Notes: generated from the sequence alone by a model not told the origin. A stretch of 64,000 nt of DNA from Frigoribacterium sp. JB110 (GCF_900163665.1 NZ_FUIA01000026.1:124001-188000), one strand, 5' to 3'. Counted from the stretch's first letter, positions 39,016 through 48,073 are shown. Numbers and translations are program-made.

Positions 39016-40059
39016 ATGACGAACGCCTATCCCCGCACCATGGCGGCCTCGGTGCTCACCGAGCCGCGCAAGATCGAGCTGCAGCAGGTGCCGGTGCCCG
39101 AACTCGGTCCGAACCAGGTGCTGGTCCAGGTCGAGGCCGTCGGCGTCTGCGGCTCCGACACCCACTTCTACGAGAGCGGCAACGTCGGCGACATCGTCGT
39201 CGACGGCCCGATCGTTCTCGGCCACGAATCGGCCGGCAGCATCGTCGCCGTGGGAACGAACGTCTCGCCCGGCCGTGTCGGCGATCGCGTCTCGGTCGAG
39301 CCGCAGACCGTGTGCCGGCGCTGCGAGTTCTGCAAGCAGGGTGAGTACCACCTCTGCCCGAACGTGGAGTTCTACGGTGCCTATCCGTGCGACGGGTCGT
39401 TCGCCGACTACGAGATCATCGACGACGACTTCGCCCACACCATCCCGGACTCCATGACCTTCGAACAGGCGGCGATGGCCGAACCGGTGTCGGTCGCCGT
39501 GCACGCCAACCGCAAGGGCGGGGTGACGGCGTCGTCGCGCGTTCTCATCACCGGCGCGGGGCCGATCGGCGTGCTCAACGCGCAGGTGGCGCGCGCGTTC
39601 GGCGCCACCGAGATCGTCATCAGCGACCCCATCGAGAATCGCCGCCGCTTCGCGCTCGAGCACGGCGCAACCGAGGCGGTAGACCCGACCCAGGTCGACT
39701 TCGCCCAGTGGGACAGGCATTTCGACGTCTACATCGATGCCTCGGGCAACGGGCGCGCCATCACCCAGGCGCTGCCGACCATCCGGCCCGGCGGCGTCGC
39801 CGTGCTCGTCGGGATGGGAGGCGACTATCTCGAGCTCCCGATCGCGATGCTGCAGCATCGCGAGGTGATGGTGACCGGCACCTTCCGCTACGTCAACACG
39901 TGGCCGACGGCGATCGACCTGATCTCCTCCGGAACCGTCCAGGTCGACCCGCTGGTCACCGGACGCTTCGGCCTCGACGGCGCCGAGGAGGCGCTGCTGA
40001 AGGCCAAGACGGACCCGCAGGCGATCAAGACCATGGTGATCCCCTCGCTGACGAGCTGA
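39016..40059 (+). CDS. Zinc-dependent polyol (sorbitol/xylitol-type) dehydrogenase
   Basis: A 347-residue MDR dehydrogenase from the ATG at 39016. Catalytic zinc ligands are in GVCGSDTHFYESG (Cys), GHESAG (His, Glu). The structural zinc site CRRCEFCKQGEYHLC is intact. The Rossmann loop GAGPIGVLNAQVARAFGA and a following aspartate (ISDPIENRR) point to NAD as cofactor. It resembles sorbitol/xylitol dehydrogenases. As the last gene of the SorC-controlled uptake operon it would oxidise the imported polyol to a ketose, which a kinase such as XylB could phosphorylate. A purine-rich SD lies before the start. Confidence 0.9.
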   Translation: MTNAYPRTMAASVLTEPRKIELQQVPVPELGPNQVLVQVEAVGVCGSDTHFYESGNVGDIVVDGPIVLGHESAGSIVAVGTNVSPGRVGDRVSVEPQTVCRRCEFCKQGEYHLCPNVEFYGAYPCDGSFADYEIIDDDFAHTIPDSMTFEQAAMAEPVSVAVHANRKGGVTASSRVLITGAGPIGVLNAQVARAFGATEIVISDPIENRRRFALEHGATEAVDPTQVDFAQWDRHFDVYIDASGNGRAITQALPTIRPGGVAVLVGMGGDYLELPIAMLQHREVMVTGTFRYVNTWPTAIDLISSGTVQVDPLVTGRFGLDGAEEALLKAKTDPQAIKTMVIPSLTS

Positions 40060-40090
40060 CCCGAGGCGCGGGCTGACCCGCGCGGGCTCG

Positions 40091-40158
40091 CGAGATGCGC
40101 ACTCTTTCGACGAAACAGCGTCCAAACGTGCGCATCTCGGCGAGAGGTGCGCATCTCG
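40091..40158. repeat. Intergenic inverted repeat, family A copy 3
   Basis: CGAGATGCGCAC (40091-40102) can pair with either of two right arms GTGCGCATCTCG (40128-40139 or 40147-40158), so two alternative stems exist. It lies between convergent genes, 32 bases after the polyol dehydrogenase. Confidence 0.8.
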
Positions 40159-40174
40159 GCAGCTTCGGCGCGGG

Positions 40175-41659
40175 TCAGATCCAGCCGGGGAGCCACATGT
40201 GGGCTCGCCAGAGGGGGTAGGGCTCGGCGATTCCCGTTGCCAGCGGGAGGAAGTATGCCGCGGCGAGGAGCGCGAGCGCGAGGAAGACGCCGACGACGAC
40301 GCGCCACGCGCGGCGCTGGCGCCGGGCGTACTCGGTCGCATCGGCGATCTCCGCCTCCGTGGGTTCCGGCAGCAGCACCGGGTCTCGCCTGCGCACCAGG
40401 TGCTGCAGTGCCATCGCGAGTGCCAGGCATACGAACGGCAGCATCGCCACGGTGTAGAACTGGAAGATCGTGCGCGCGGGGTACAGCAGCCACGGCACCC
40501 ACGTGATCGCGATGCCGACGAGCGGCCACGCCAGCGACATCCGGCGCGTGCGGATCAGCACGACGGTCAGCAGGACGATCGCCGCCATTCCGGCGTACCA
40601 GACGATCGGGTTCGGGTGGCTGCCGATCACCGCGATCGACGCGTCATCCGGATGCCCGACCCACATCGCCGTCGGTCGCAGCAGCAGCGGCCACTGCCAT
40701 GCCTGGCTGGCGTAGGCGTGCCCGCTGGACAGCCCGACGTGGAAGTCGTAGACGGCGGACTGATAGGTCCACCACGCCGCGAGCGGGTTCGCCGAAGCGT
40801 CGCGGTCGTATCCGCCCGACGTCGCGAACCACCCGGCCCACGACGCGAGGTGCGTCGCGGCGGCGACGGGCACGAGCAGCAGGAACGTCGCAGGTCCCTG
40901 CCTGATGATCGCCGACGGCAGCCATTCCCGCACACCCGCGCGGCGCCGGTCGATCGCGTCGAGCACCACGAGCCAGATGCCGAGACCGGCCAGCGCGTAC
41001 AGTCCCGACCACTTCACGGCGCTCGCCGCGCCCATCGTGAGCCCGGCGGCGAGCACCCACGGGCGGCGCCACATCACGGGGCCGAACAGCGCACCGGATG
41101 CCTCGGCCAGGCGTCTGCGCGTGTGGTCGCGGTCGAGCACCAGGAAGCATACGGCCAGCAGAACCAGCGCGGCCAGGATGCCGTCGAGCAGTGCCACCCT
41201 GCTCATCGCGATGCCGAGGCCGTCGACGGCGAGCAGGCCGGCGGCGATCGAGGCGACGGCCACCGAGCCGGTCAGCCGCCTGGCCAGGAAGTACAGCGCG
41301 AGGACCATCATCGTGCCGGCCGCGGCCGTGGCGAGGCGCCACCCTGCAGGGTTGTCCGGTCCGAGCAGCGCCATTCCCATGGCGATCAGCCATTTTCCGA
41401 GCGGCGGATGCACGACGAAGGATCCGTCCGTCGTGAAGAGGTCCGCTCGTCCGGCCTCGAAGGCGGCGTCGGAGCCGTCAGGCCACTCGCCCTCGTAGCC
41501 GAGGTTCCACAGCGACCAGGCGTCCTTGACGTAGTAGGTCTCGTCGAAGACCAGCTCGTGCGGGTGCGCGAGACCGACGAACCTCACCAGTGCCGCGACG
41601 GCGGTCAGCATCACGGGCGCGAGCCACTCCCACGTCCGCGCCGTCACCCGAATCCGCAC
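40175..41659 (-). CDS. pmt: Dolichyl-phosphate-mannose-protein mannosyltransferase (PMT)
   Basis: Integral membrane GT-C glycosyltransferase of 494 residues (GT39). The catalytic FDETYYVKD, with Asp39-Glu40, is in the first extracytoplasmic loop, followed by VHPPLGKWLIAMGM. About eleven membrane helices and a C-terminal PMT_4TMC region (GHPHP-like as GSHPNPIVWYAGM, ending RAHMWLPGW) complete the family. It transfers mannose from polyprenyl phosphate to secreted proteins. In many actinobacteria it is divergent from rsmI; here the phn operon lies between them. GTG start with TAGGCT 6 nt upstream. Confidence 0.92.
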   Translation of the reverse strand: MRIRVTARTWEWLAPVMLTAVAALVRFVGLAHPHELVFDETYYVKDAWSLWNLGYEGEWPDGSDAAFEAGRADLFTTDGSFVVHPPLGKWLIAMGMALLGPDNPAGWRLATAAAGTMMVLALYFLARRLTGSVAVASIAAGLLAVDGLGIAMSRVALLDGILAALVLLAVCFLVLDRDHTRRRLAEASGALFGPVMWRRPWVLAAGLTMGAASAVKWSGLYALAGLGIWLVVLDAIDRRRAGVREWLPSAIIRQGPATFLLLVPVAAATHLASWAGWFATSGGYDRDASANPLAAWWTYQSAVYDFHVGLSSGHAYASQAWQWPLLLRPTAMWVGHPDDASIAVIGSHPNPIVWYAGMAAIVLLTVVLIRTRRMSLAWPLVGIAITWVPWLLYPARTIFQFYTVAMLPFVCLALAMALQHLVRRRDPVLLPEPTEAEIADATEYARRQRRAWRVVVGVFLALALLAAAYFLPLATGIAEPYPLWRAHMWLPGWI

Positions 41660-41665
41660 CGGTCC

Positions 41666-41671
41666 AGCCTA
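41666..41671 (-). promoter_or_regulatory. -10 element of pmt, leaderless spacing
   Basis: TAGGCT on the minus strand, 6 nt before the GTG at 41659. It sits ten bases from a type C inverted repeat. Confidence 0.4.
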
Positions 41672-41680
41672 CGGCTGGGG

Positions 41681-41747
41681 CGACTCTTCACGTCTCCGGC
41701 TTCTCCGCAGCTGTCAGCATACGAATCGCCGGAGACGTGAAGAGTCG
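41681..41747. repeat. Intergenic inverted repeat, type C
   Basis: Perfect 20-bp arms (41681-41700 and 41728-41747) with a 27-base loop. It begins 1 base after the phnE stop (minus strand). The arms contain ACTCTTCA and CTCCGG, as in family B, around a different centre. Confidence 0.8.
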
Positions 41748-41748
41748 G

Positions 41749-42630
41749 TCAGAACACCTCTTTGGCCGCGAACTGCTCCTGGCCGATGATGCGATGGCGC
41801 ACGGCGGCGGAGAGCTGGTCGACGATGATGGTGACGACGATCGTGACGACGAGTGCGATGCCCGCGCGCGCCCACTCGCGGCCGTCGAAGAGCTGGCTGA
41901 GCAGGAAGCCGATGCCGCCGAGGCCGAGCATGCCGAGGATCGCGCCGGCGCGGATGTTCACCTCGAAGCGATAGAGCCAGAACGAGATGATCTCCGGCAG
42001 CACCTGGGGCAGCATGCCCCAGCGCAGCACGCTCAACCCGCTGGCGCCCGTCGCGCGCAGCGCCTCGACCGGTCCGGGGCTGATGTCCTCGAGCGCCTCA
42101 CTGGTGAGCTTGCCGAGCGTGCCGACCGATCCGATCCCGAGCGCGAGCGCACCGGCTGCGGGGTGGAAGCCGAACAGCGGCAGCAGGAACACGATCGCCA
42201 GGATGAACTCCGGCACCGCCCTGATGACGTTGAGCACCGTGCGGGTGATCCACACGAGCCAGCCCGGTGCGACGTTGCGCGAGGCGGCGAAGCCCAGCGG
42301 CAGCGAGATGACCGCGCCGATCAGCGTGCCGATCCACGCCATGTACACCGAGTCGAACATGAAGTCGAACGCGACGGTCCACCACTCGGCGTGCGGCATG
42401 GCGAACGGGTTGTGCCACAGGCCCTCACTCATCAGCCCCGCATACTGCACGATCGCCTGAGGGATGCCGAGCGCGCGTGCCCAGTCGGCCTGGAGCGCCC
42501 ACGTGCACACGATGATGACGAGCGCCGTGATGATGAAGCCGAGCGTGGCCGGCGTCTTCGATGGAGGCTTCGGCCGCTCCTGCTTCATCGGCGACGCCTG
42601 TGCGGTCGTGGTGTCCTGTGCAGTGCTCAC
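41749..42630 (-). CDS. phnE: Phosphonate-type ABC transporter permease, second copy
   Basis: A 293-residue permease starting at the GTG at 42630, which overlaps the stop of the first phnE (GTGA). The docking loop SEALEDISPGPVEALRATGASGLSVLRWGMLPQVLPE is near residues 190-225. Six helices follow a 30-residue polar N-terminus. Tandem phnE genes of similar length are usual in phosphonate/phosphite importers and form a heterodimer. It is the last gene of the operon; a 20-bp inverted repeat follows its stop by one base. Confidence 0.9.
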   Translation of the reverse strand: MSTAQDTTTAQASPMKQERPKPPSKTPATLGFIITALVIIVCTWALQADWARALGIPQAIVQYAGLMSEGLWHNPFAMPHAEWWTVAFDFMFDSVYMAWIGTLIGAVISLPLGFAASRNVAPGWLVWITRTVLNVIRAVPEFILAIVFLLPLFGFHPAAGALALGIGSVGTLGKLTSEALEDISPGPVEALRATGASGLSVLRWGMLPQVLPEIISFWLYRFEVNIRAGAILGMLGLGGIGFLLSQLFDGREWARAGIALVVTIVVTIIVDQLSAAVRHRIIGQEQFAAKEVF

Positions 42631-43427
42631 ATCAGCCTCTTCCGCACCTGCTGCGAGATGACATCGAGCACGATCACGATGATGATGAACCCGACGACGA
42701 TCGCTGAGACGTTGTCGTAGTTGAAGCGCGCCTTCTCGACGTCGATGACCGAGCCGATGCCGCCGGCTCCGACCATGCCGATGATGGCGGACGCGCGCAG
42801 GTTGATCTCGAAGACGTAGAGCGTGTAGGAGAAGAACGCCGGCCAGACCTGGGGGAGCACGCTCGTCACGGAGCGCTTCATGATGGTCGCTCCTGCGGCG
42901 TCCGCCGCTTCGAGCGGCCCGCGGTCGACGGCGTCGACGGTCTCGCTGGTCAGCTTCGCGATGATGCCCAGGTTGAAGATCGCCAAGGCGAACATGCCGG
43001 CCAGCGAGCCGACGCCGACCATGGCCACCAGGATGTACGCCCAGCCGACCTCGGGAAGCGAGCGCAGCACCGCGAGGAACCAGCGCACGACCTTCAGGAA
43101 CCAGGGGGAGCGGTTCGTCGTGTGCGAGGCGAGCAGCGCGAAGACCAGACCGGCGACCGCTCCGAGGAACGTCGCGAGAACCGCCATGTAGAGCGTTTCC
43201 AGCCATTGCGGCCACACCCGGAGCATGAACTCCCAGTTCGGCGTCAGATACTGCTGGATGATGCCCCACGCGCGCGGATTCCCCTCGAAGAAGGGCATCA
43301 GCGTGAAATCGATCTGCACCGCCGACCACACGCTCATCACGACGGCGACGATGCCGGCGACGATGAAGAACGGCTTCGGCTTGGGTTTGGTGGGCCTGGC
43401 CACCTGGCCGGGTGCCTCCGTGCTCAT
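42627..43427 (-). CDS. phnE: Phosphonate-type ABC transporter permease, first copy
   Basis: A 266-residue permease starting at the ATG at 43427. The loop [36 protein letters not shown] is the ATPase-coupling segment. It overlaps phnC by four bases (ATGA) and the second phnE by four bases (GTGA), so the three genes are translationally coupled. The short lysine-proline-rich N-terminus ([15 protein letters not shown]) precedes the first helix. Confidence 0.9.
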   Translation of the reverse strand: MSTEAPGQVARPTKPKPKPFFIVAGIVAVVMSVWSAVQIDFTLMPFFEGNPRAWGIIQQYLTPNWEFMLRVWPQWLETLYMAVLATFLGAVAGLVFALLASHTTNRSPWFLKVVRWFLAVLRSLPEVGWAYILVAMVGVGSLAGMFALAIFNLGIIAKLTSETVDAVDRGPLEAADAAGATIMKRSVTSVLPQVWPAFFSYTLYVFEINLRASAIIGMVGAGGIGSVIDVEKARFNYDNVSAIVVGFIIIVIVLDVISQQVRKRLM

Positions 43428-44242
43428 TCGTCCGCCTGATCGTGACGGGCTGCGCCGCCGGCGACGGTGACGTCTGCGGAGTCCGGGAGCACATCCGCGG
43501 CGTTCAGGGCGCGGCCGTAGATCTCCTCGAAGGTCTTCTCGTCCGTCTCGTCGGCCGTGCCGTCGAAGACGACCTTCCCCGCACGCATTCCGATGATCCG
43601 GTCGGCGTAGTTGGTCGCCAGGTCGAGGAAGTGCAGGTTCACCACCACGGTGATGCCCAGTTCGCGATTGATGCGCTGCAGGTCGCGCATCACCATGTTC
43701 GCGGTCGGCGGGTCGAGCGAGGCGACAGGCTCGTCGGCGAGGATCACGCTGGGATCCTGGGCGAGAGCACGGGCGATGGCCACGCGCTGCTGCTGACCGC
43801 CGGAGAGTGCGGAAGCGCGGTTGTAGGCCTTCTCGACGATGCCGACGCGCTCGAGGGACTGGAAGGCGAGCTCGATGTCGTCCTTCCTCCACCAGCCGAA
43901 CAGAGCGCGCCACCACGGCGTGCTGCTCACCCGCCCGGTCAGCACGTTGTTCAGAACACTGGAACGGGGAACGAGGTTGAAGCCCTGGAAGATCATGCCG
44001 ACGCGCGTGCGCAGCGAGCGCAGCGCGCGGTTGCTGGCGCCGTCGACCCGGAAGCCGTCGACGTCGAGGGAGCCGTCGCTGGTGCGGACGATGCCGTTGA
44101 TGCTGCGGATCAGCGTGGATTTGCCCGCGCCGGAGAGGCCGACCACGACGACGAACTGGCCGTCGGGAATCTCCAGCGAGACATCGTCCAGCCCCTTGGT
44201 GCCTGTGGGATAGGTGACGGAGACCTTGTCGAATCGAATCAC
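43424..44242 (-). CDS. phnC: Phosphonate-type ABC transporter ATP-binding protein
   Basis: A 272-residue ATPase. Walker [10 protein letters not shown] is near residue 39, signature [15 protein letters not shown] near 148 and Walker [17 protein letters not shown] follows, the PhnC-typical wording. It energises uptake of phosphonate, phosphite or similar P compounds; no C-P lyase genes are in the window. The start is a GTG with a poor ribosome site. A hairpin with a following U-rich run separates it from phnD, so it should be made at a lower level than the binding protein. Confidence 0.92.
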   Translation of the reverse strand: MIRFDKVSVTYPTGTKGLDDVSLEIPDGQFVVVVGLSGAGKSTLIRSINGIVRTSDGSLDVDGFRVDGASNRALRSLRTRVGMIFQGFNLVPRSSVLNNVLTGRVSSTPWWRALFGWWRKDDIELAFQSLERVGIVEKAYNRASALSGGQQQRVAIARALAQDPSVILADEPVASLDPPTANMVMRDLQRINRELGITVVVNLHFLDLATNYADRIIGMRAGKVVFDGTADETDEKTFEEIYGRALNAADVLPDSADVTVAGGAARHDQADE

Positions 44243-44275
44243 GTGAAATCAATCGGTCGAGGGGGAAAGAGAAAG

Positions 44276-44308
44276 GGCCCCGGCACACGATAACGCGGCC
44301 GGGGCCCC
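44276..44308 (-). terminator. Hairpin with U-rich tail between phnD and phnC
   Basis: Read on the minus strand, a perfect 10-bp stem (44299-44308 with 44276-44285) is followed by TTTCTCTTT. It looks like an intrinsic terminator or processing site that lets part of the transcripts continue into phnC. Confidence 0.65.
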
Positions 44309-44315
44309 GCGGGGA

Positions 44316-45347
44316 TCACTCCTCGCCGAAGTTGGCCTCCACCTGGCGTGCCGCGTCGAGCGCGTCGAGGTCGGCGGGGACGAGGCCCTCGATCGAGTAC
44401 ACGGCGTCGAGGGCTGCGAGGCCCTCCTCCGTGTCGGCGACGGCGAGGAAGGCGTCCGACACCTTCTGCTGCCACTCCTCGGAGAGGTCGGCCGAGACGG
44501 CGACGCCGTCGTTGGGGATGTTGCCCGACCAGGCGAACACGGTGACGTTCTCGCCGATCTCCGGGTCCTCTTCGACGAGCTCGGCACGAGCGTCGTTGAA
44601 GCTCGTGCCGACGGTGGCGTCGCCGTCGGCGACGGCCTGCACGGCGTTCGGGTGGCCGCCGGCGAACGAGGCGCCCGACAGGTTGACCGGGTCGAAGCCG
44701 TTGATCTGCTGCAGCTGCGTCGCCGGGTAGTAGTAGCCGGATGCCGAGCCCGCGTCGACGAAGGCGATCGACTCGTCCTCTGCGACCTCCTCCAGGGCGT
44801 CCTCGCCGACCGGGCCGGAGACCTCGTCGACGTCGGTGCCGTTGCAGTAGGTCATCGTTGCGCCGTCGACGTCCTTCTCCACGATGTCATCGAGGCAGAA
44901 GCGGTCTGGTTCGTTGGTGAACCACTGCGTGACGTAGCTCTCCGAGCCGTAGCGCACCGACTGCAGGATCGGCACCGCGCCCGCCTCGTCTGCGGCCTGC
45001 ACGAGAGCGATCGGGCCGAACATGCCGATGTCGGCCTGGCCTGACTGCATCGCGACGACGAGCGCCGAGTAGTCGGCGGTCACGTTCGTCTCGACGGGGA
45101 TGCCGAGCTCGTCTGACAGCTGCTCGCCGAGCGCATCGGCGTCGAGGACGAGCTGGTCGACTTCCTGCGACGGCACGAGGCCGAGCACGAGCTTCTCGGG
45201 CGCTTCCGTGCCTGCGTCGCCGCCGCCGGTCCCGCCGTCATCGGAGCCGCCGCAACCGGCCAGTACGAGTGCGAGAGCCGCGGCGCCCGTGAGGGCGGCT
45301 GCTGTGCGGCGCTTGGTGAAGGTGAAAGACAAAGGACTTCTCCCCAT
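44316..45347 (-). CDS. phnD: Phosphate/phosphite/phosphonate ABC transporter binding lipoprotein
   Basis: A 343-residue solute-binding protein from the ATG at 45347. The signal sequence ends with the lipobox LVLAGC near residue 30. The mature part follows the PhnD pattern: VLGLVPSQEVDQL, then DYSALVVAMQSGQADIGMFGPIALVQA, which contributes the anion-binding residues. Ligand could be phosphonate, phosphite or phosphate. It is the first gene of the operon; a three-unit PHO-box-like repeat lies about 100 bases upstream, shared with the divergent rsmI. Confidence 0.92.
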   Translation of the reverse strand: MGRSPLSFTFTKRRTAAALTGAAALALVLAGCGGSDDGGTGGGDAGTEAPEKLVLGLVPSQEVDQLVLDADALGEQLSDELGIPVETNVTADYSALVVAMQSGQADIGMFGPIALVQAADEAGAVPILQSVRYGSESYVTQWFTNEPDRFCLDDIVEKDVDGATMTYCNGTDVDEVSGPVGEDALEEVAEDESIAFVDAGSASGYYYPATQLQQINGFDPVNLSGASFAGGHPNAVQAVADGDATVGTSFNDARAELVEEDPEIGENVTVFAWSGNIPNDGVAVSADLSEEWQQKVSDAFLAVADTEEGLAALDAVYSIEGLVPADLDALDAARQVEANFGEE

Positions 45348-45444
45348 GTGTGGGTCGCGCCGTCGAGCGCGACGAGCAGAACCGTGCTGGGTGCGGACGC
45401 ACCCGGAATCGACCATATCCGCCGGTTTCTGCCGGGGACAGGGA

Positions 45445-45477
45445 GTTCACGATGTCGTTACCTGACGGTCATTCCGT
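45445..45477. promoter_or_regulatory. Candidate PHO box between phnD and rsmI
   Basis: Three 11-nt units on the plus strand start with GTTCACG, CGTTACC and GGTCATT. The outer two match the PhoP consensus core and are exactly 22 bases apart; the central one is weaker. The phn operon is the likely target. Confidence 0.4.
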
Positions 45478-45527
45478 CCACCGGGAGGTCAGATCCGCGT
45501 CTGCCGCACCGAAGAGGGCGGCCCGCG

Positions 45528-45533
45528 TACCCT
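45528..45533 (+). promoter_or_regulatory. -10 element of rsmI, leaderless spacing
   Basis: TACCCT lies 6 nt before the GTG at 45540. Confidence 0.45.
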
Positions 45534-45539
45534 GGTCTG

Positions 45540-46355
45540 GTGATCATTCTCGCCGCGACACCCATCGGCAATCTCGGCGACGCATCGCGGCGACTGGTCG
45601 AGCTCCTCGAGCAGGCGACGGTCGTCGCGGCCGAGGACACGCGCACGACGCAGCGGCTGTATGCCGCGCTGGGCATACAGAACCGTCCGCGGCTCATCTC
45701 GTTCCACGACCACAACGAGAAGCAGAGGGCGCCTGAGCTCGTCGAGCTGGCGCAGACGCAGGACGTCGTCGTCCTCTCCGACGCCGGCATGCCGACGGTG
45801 AGCGACCCGGGATACGGGCTGGTAGCGGCGGCATCGGCCGCCGGCGTCGACGTCACCGCGGTGCCCGGACCGAGCGCGGTGCTCACCGCCCTCGCCGTGT
45901 CAGGGCTGCCGACCGACAGATTCGCGTTCGAAGGATTCGTCGCGCGCAAGCAGGGGGAGCGCGCACGAGCCTTTGCCGCACTCGCCGCCGAATCGCGCAC
46001 CCTGGTGTTCTTCGAGGCGCCGACGCGCGTCGCGCAGACGCTGGCCGATATGGCGACGGCATTCGGTGCCGAACGCCGCGCGAGCGTGAGCCGCGAGCTG
46101 ACCAAGCTGTACGAGGAGACCGCGCGCGGAACGCTCGAGGATCTGGCGCAGTGGGCGGCCGATGGCGTGCGCGGCGAGCTGGTCATCGTCGTGGCGGGCG
46201 CCGAGGCGACCGAGACCTCACCGGACCAGGCTCTCGCCCAGGTGCGCACCCTCGTCGACGGCGGCGTGCGGCTCAAGGAGGCCACCCGTGAGGTCGCGGC
46301 TGCGACGGGTCTGTCCGCCCGCGACCTCTACCAGGCGGCGCTCGGCGCGCGCTGA
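45540..46355 (+). CDS. rsmI: 16S rRNA (cytidine1402-2'-O)-methyltransferase
   Basis: Methyltransferase acting on C1402 in the ribosomal P site, 271 residues from the GTG at 45540. It begins with the family motif ILAATPIGNLGDAS. EDTRTTQRL, SDAGMPTVSDPG and the SAM loop VPGPSAVLTALAVSGLPTDRFAFEGF are all present. The C-terminal helical part ends ARDLYQAAL. The downstream metG and tatD and the nearby pmt are standard neighbours in actinobacteria. The reading frame is open further upstream, but the -10 spacing and family length support this start. Confidence 0.93.
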   Translation: MIILAATPIGNLGDASRRLVELLEQATVVAAEDTRTTQRLYAALGIQNRPRLISFHDHNEKQRAPELVELAQTQDVVVLSDAGMPTVSDPGYGLVAAASAAGVDVTAVPGPSAVLTALAVSGLPTDRFAFEGFVARKQGERARAFAALAAESRTLVFFEAPTRVAQTLADMATAFGAERRASVSRELTKLYEETARGTLEDLAQWAADGVRGELVIVVAGAEATETSPDQALAQVRTLVDGGVRLKEATREVAAATGLSARDLYQAALGAR

Positions 46356-46367
46356 TCGCGCCTCGCT

Positions 46368-46437
46368 GCCGAGATGCGCCTTCTTCGCCGAGAAGCGCCG
46401 GTCCTGACGGCCATCCGGACGATGTCTGCGCATCTCG
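46368..46437. repeat. Intergenic inverted repeat, family A copy 4
   Basis: CGAGATGCGC (46370-46379) pairs with GCGCATCTCG (46428-46437); inner parts are diverged. It starts 13 bases after the rsmI stop. Confidence 0.7.
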
Positions 46438-46481
46438 CGGGCCCGTTGCGCGCACGCACGAAACCACGCATCGTGCGCAAC

Positions 46482-46487
46482 TAGACT
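46482..46487 (+). promoter_or_regulatory. -10 element of metG, leaderless spacing
   Basis: TAGACT lies 6 nt before the GTG at 46494. Confidence 0.45.
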
Positions 46488-46493
46488 GCTCTG

Positions 46494-48068
46494 GTGACTT
46501 CTCGCGGCTCGTTCTACATCACCACTCCGATCTACTATCCCAGCGATGTTCCCCACATCGGTCACGGGTACACGACGGTGGCGGTGGACATGCTCGCGCG
46601 CTGGCATCGCCAGGCAGGCGACGACACCTGGATGCTCACCGGGACCGACGAGCACGGCCAGAAGATGATGCGCGCCGCCGCGGCGAACGGCGTCACGCCG
46701 CAGGAGTGGGTCGACAAGCTGGTCGCCGAGGAGTGGCTCCCGCTGCTCGAGACGCTGTCCGTGGCCAACGACGACTTCATCCGGACGACCCAGCATCGCC
46801 ACGAGGAGAGCGTCAAGGCGTTCATCCAAGCGATCTTCGATCGCGGCCACATCTACGCCGGCGAGTACGAGGCGCTCTACTGCGTCGGCTGTGAGGAATT
46901 CAAACCCGACAGCGAGATCGTCGAGGGCACCGGCCCGTTCGAGGGGCTGAAGGTGTGCGCGATCCACTCGAAGCCGCTCGAGCTGCTGCACGAGAAGAAC
47001 TACTTCTTCAAGCTCAGCGAGTTCTCCGACAGGCTGCTCGAGCTGTACCGCGAGCGCCCCGATTTCATCCAGCCGGAGTCCGCGCGCAACGAGGTCGTCG
47101 CGTTCGTGCAGCAGGGGCTGAAGGACCTGTCCATCTCGCGCAGTGCGTTCGACTGGGGCATTCCGGTGCCGTGGGACTCCTCGCACGTGATCTACGTGTG
47201 GGTCGACGCGCTGCTCAACTATGCGACGGCGGTCGGCTACGGCGACGACGATGAGAACTTCGCCCGCCGCTGGCCCGGCTATCACGTGGTCGGCAAGGAC
47301 ATTCTGCGCTTCCACGCGGTGATCTGGCCGGCCATGCTGATGGCGGCAGGACTCGAGGTGCCGCGCGGCGTGTTCGCACACGGGTGGCTGCTCGTCGGCG
47401 GCGAGAAGATGTCGAAGTCGAAGGCCACCGGCATTTCTCCGTCGACGCTGGTCGACACCTTCGGCAGCGACGCCTACCGCTTCTACTTCGGCTCGGCGAT
47501 CGCCTTCGGCCAGGACGGCTCCTTCTCCTGGGAGGATATGGCCGCCCGCTACCAGGCCGAGCTCGCCAACGGCTTCGGCAACCTGGCCTCGCGCTCGATC
47601 GCGATGACGCACAAGTACTTCGACGGGGCGGCGCCGCAGCCGGGGGAGTACGCGGAGGGCGACCGGAACATCCAGCGCATCGTCGCCGACGCCGCGGCCG
47701 CGGCCGACGCCGCCGTCGAGCGGTTCCGGCTCGACCAGGCGATCGACGAGCTGTGGAAGATCGTCGATGCGCTCAACGGCTACATCACCGACAACGAGCC
47801 GTGGGTGCTGGCCAAGGATGACACGCAGCGCGAGCGCCTCGCCACGGTGCTGTACACCTGCCTGGAGGGTCTGCGGGCCCTCGCCGTGCTGCTCTCGCCT
47901 GTGATGCCGACGGCGACCGCGAAGCTGTGGGATGCGCTCGGCGTCGTGACGACGCTCGGCGAGCTGACGGCGCAGCCCATCCGCGATGCCGGCGCGTGGG
48001 GCGTGCTCCCCGCCGGCACGACGGTGTCGAAGCTGCAGCCGCTGTTCCCGCGCGTGGAGGCCGACTGA
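46494..48068 (+). CDS. metG: Methionyl-tRNA synthetase
   Basis: Class I aminoacyl-tRNA synthetase, 524 residues, the short form without the C-terminal tRNA-binding domain. HIGH is at residues 21-24 and KMSKS at 305-309. CVGCEEFK near residue 128 lies in the connective-peptide insert where zinc may bind. The anticodon domain extends to the end. The start is a GTG with a -10 box 6 nt upstream. It is followed by tatD only six bases after the stop. Confidence 0.95.
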   Translation: MTSRGSFYITTPIYYPSDVPHIGHGYTTVAVDMLARWHRQAGDDTWMLTGTDEHGQKMMRAAAANGVTPQEWVDKLVAEEWLPLLETLSVANDDFIRTTQHRHEESVKAFIQAIFDRGHIYAGEYEALYCVGCEEFKPDSEIVEGTGPFEGLKVCAIHSKPLELLHEKNYFFKLSEFSDRLLELYRERPDFIQPESARNEVVAFVQQGLKDLSISRSAFDWGIPVPWDSSHVIYVWVDALLNYATAVGYGDDDENFARRWPGYHVVGKDILRFHAVIWPAMLMAAGLEVPRGVFAHGWLLVGGEKMSKSKATGISPSTLVDTFGSDAYRFYFGSAIAFGQDGSFSWEDMAARYQAELANGFGNLASRSIAMTHKYFDGAAPQPGEYAEGDRNIQRIVADAAAAADAAVERFRLDQAIDELWKIVDALNGYITDNEPWVLAKDDTQRERLATVLYTCLEGLRALAVLLSPVMPTATAKLWDALGVVTTLGELTAQPIRDAGAWGVLPAGTTVSKLQPLFPRVEAD

Positions 48069-48073
48069 TCCGG

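Noticed and set aside
42631..43494. N-terminal extension of the second phnE
   Set aside because: Out-of-frame image of the first phnE; the GTG at 42630 in the GTGA overlap is the start.
46368..46445. CRISPR-like repeat array from the CGAGATGCGC copies
   Set aside because: Copies are inverted, dispersed over 38 kb and not regularly spaced; no cas genes.
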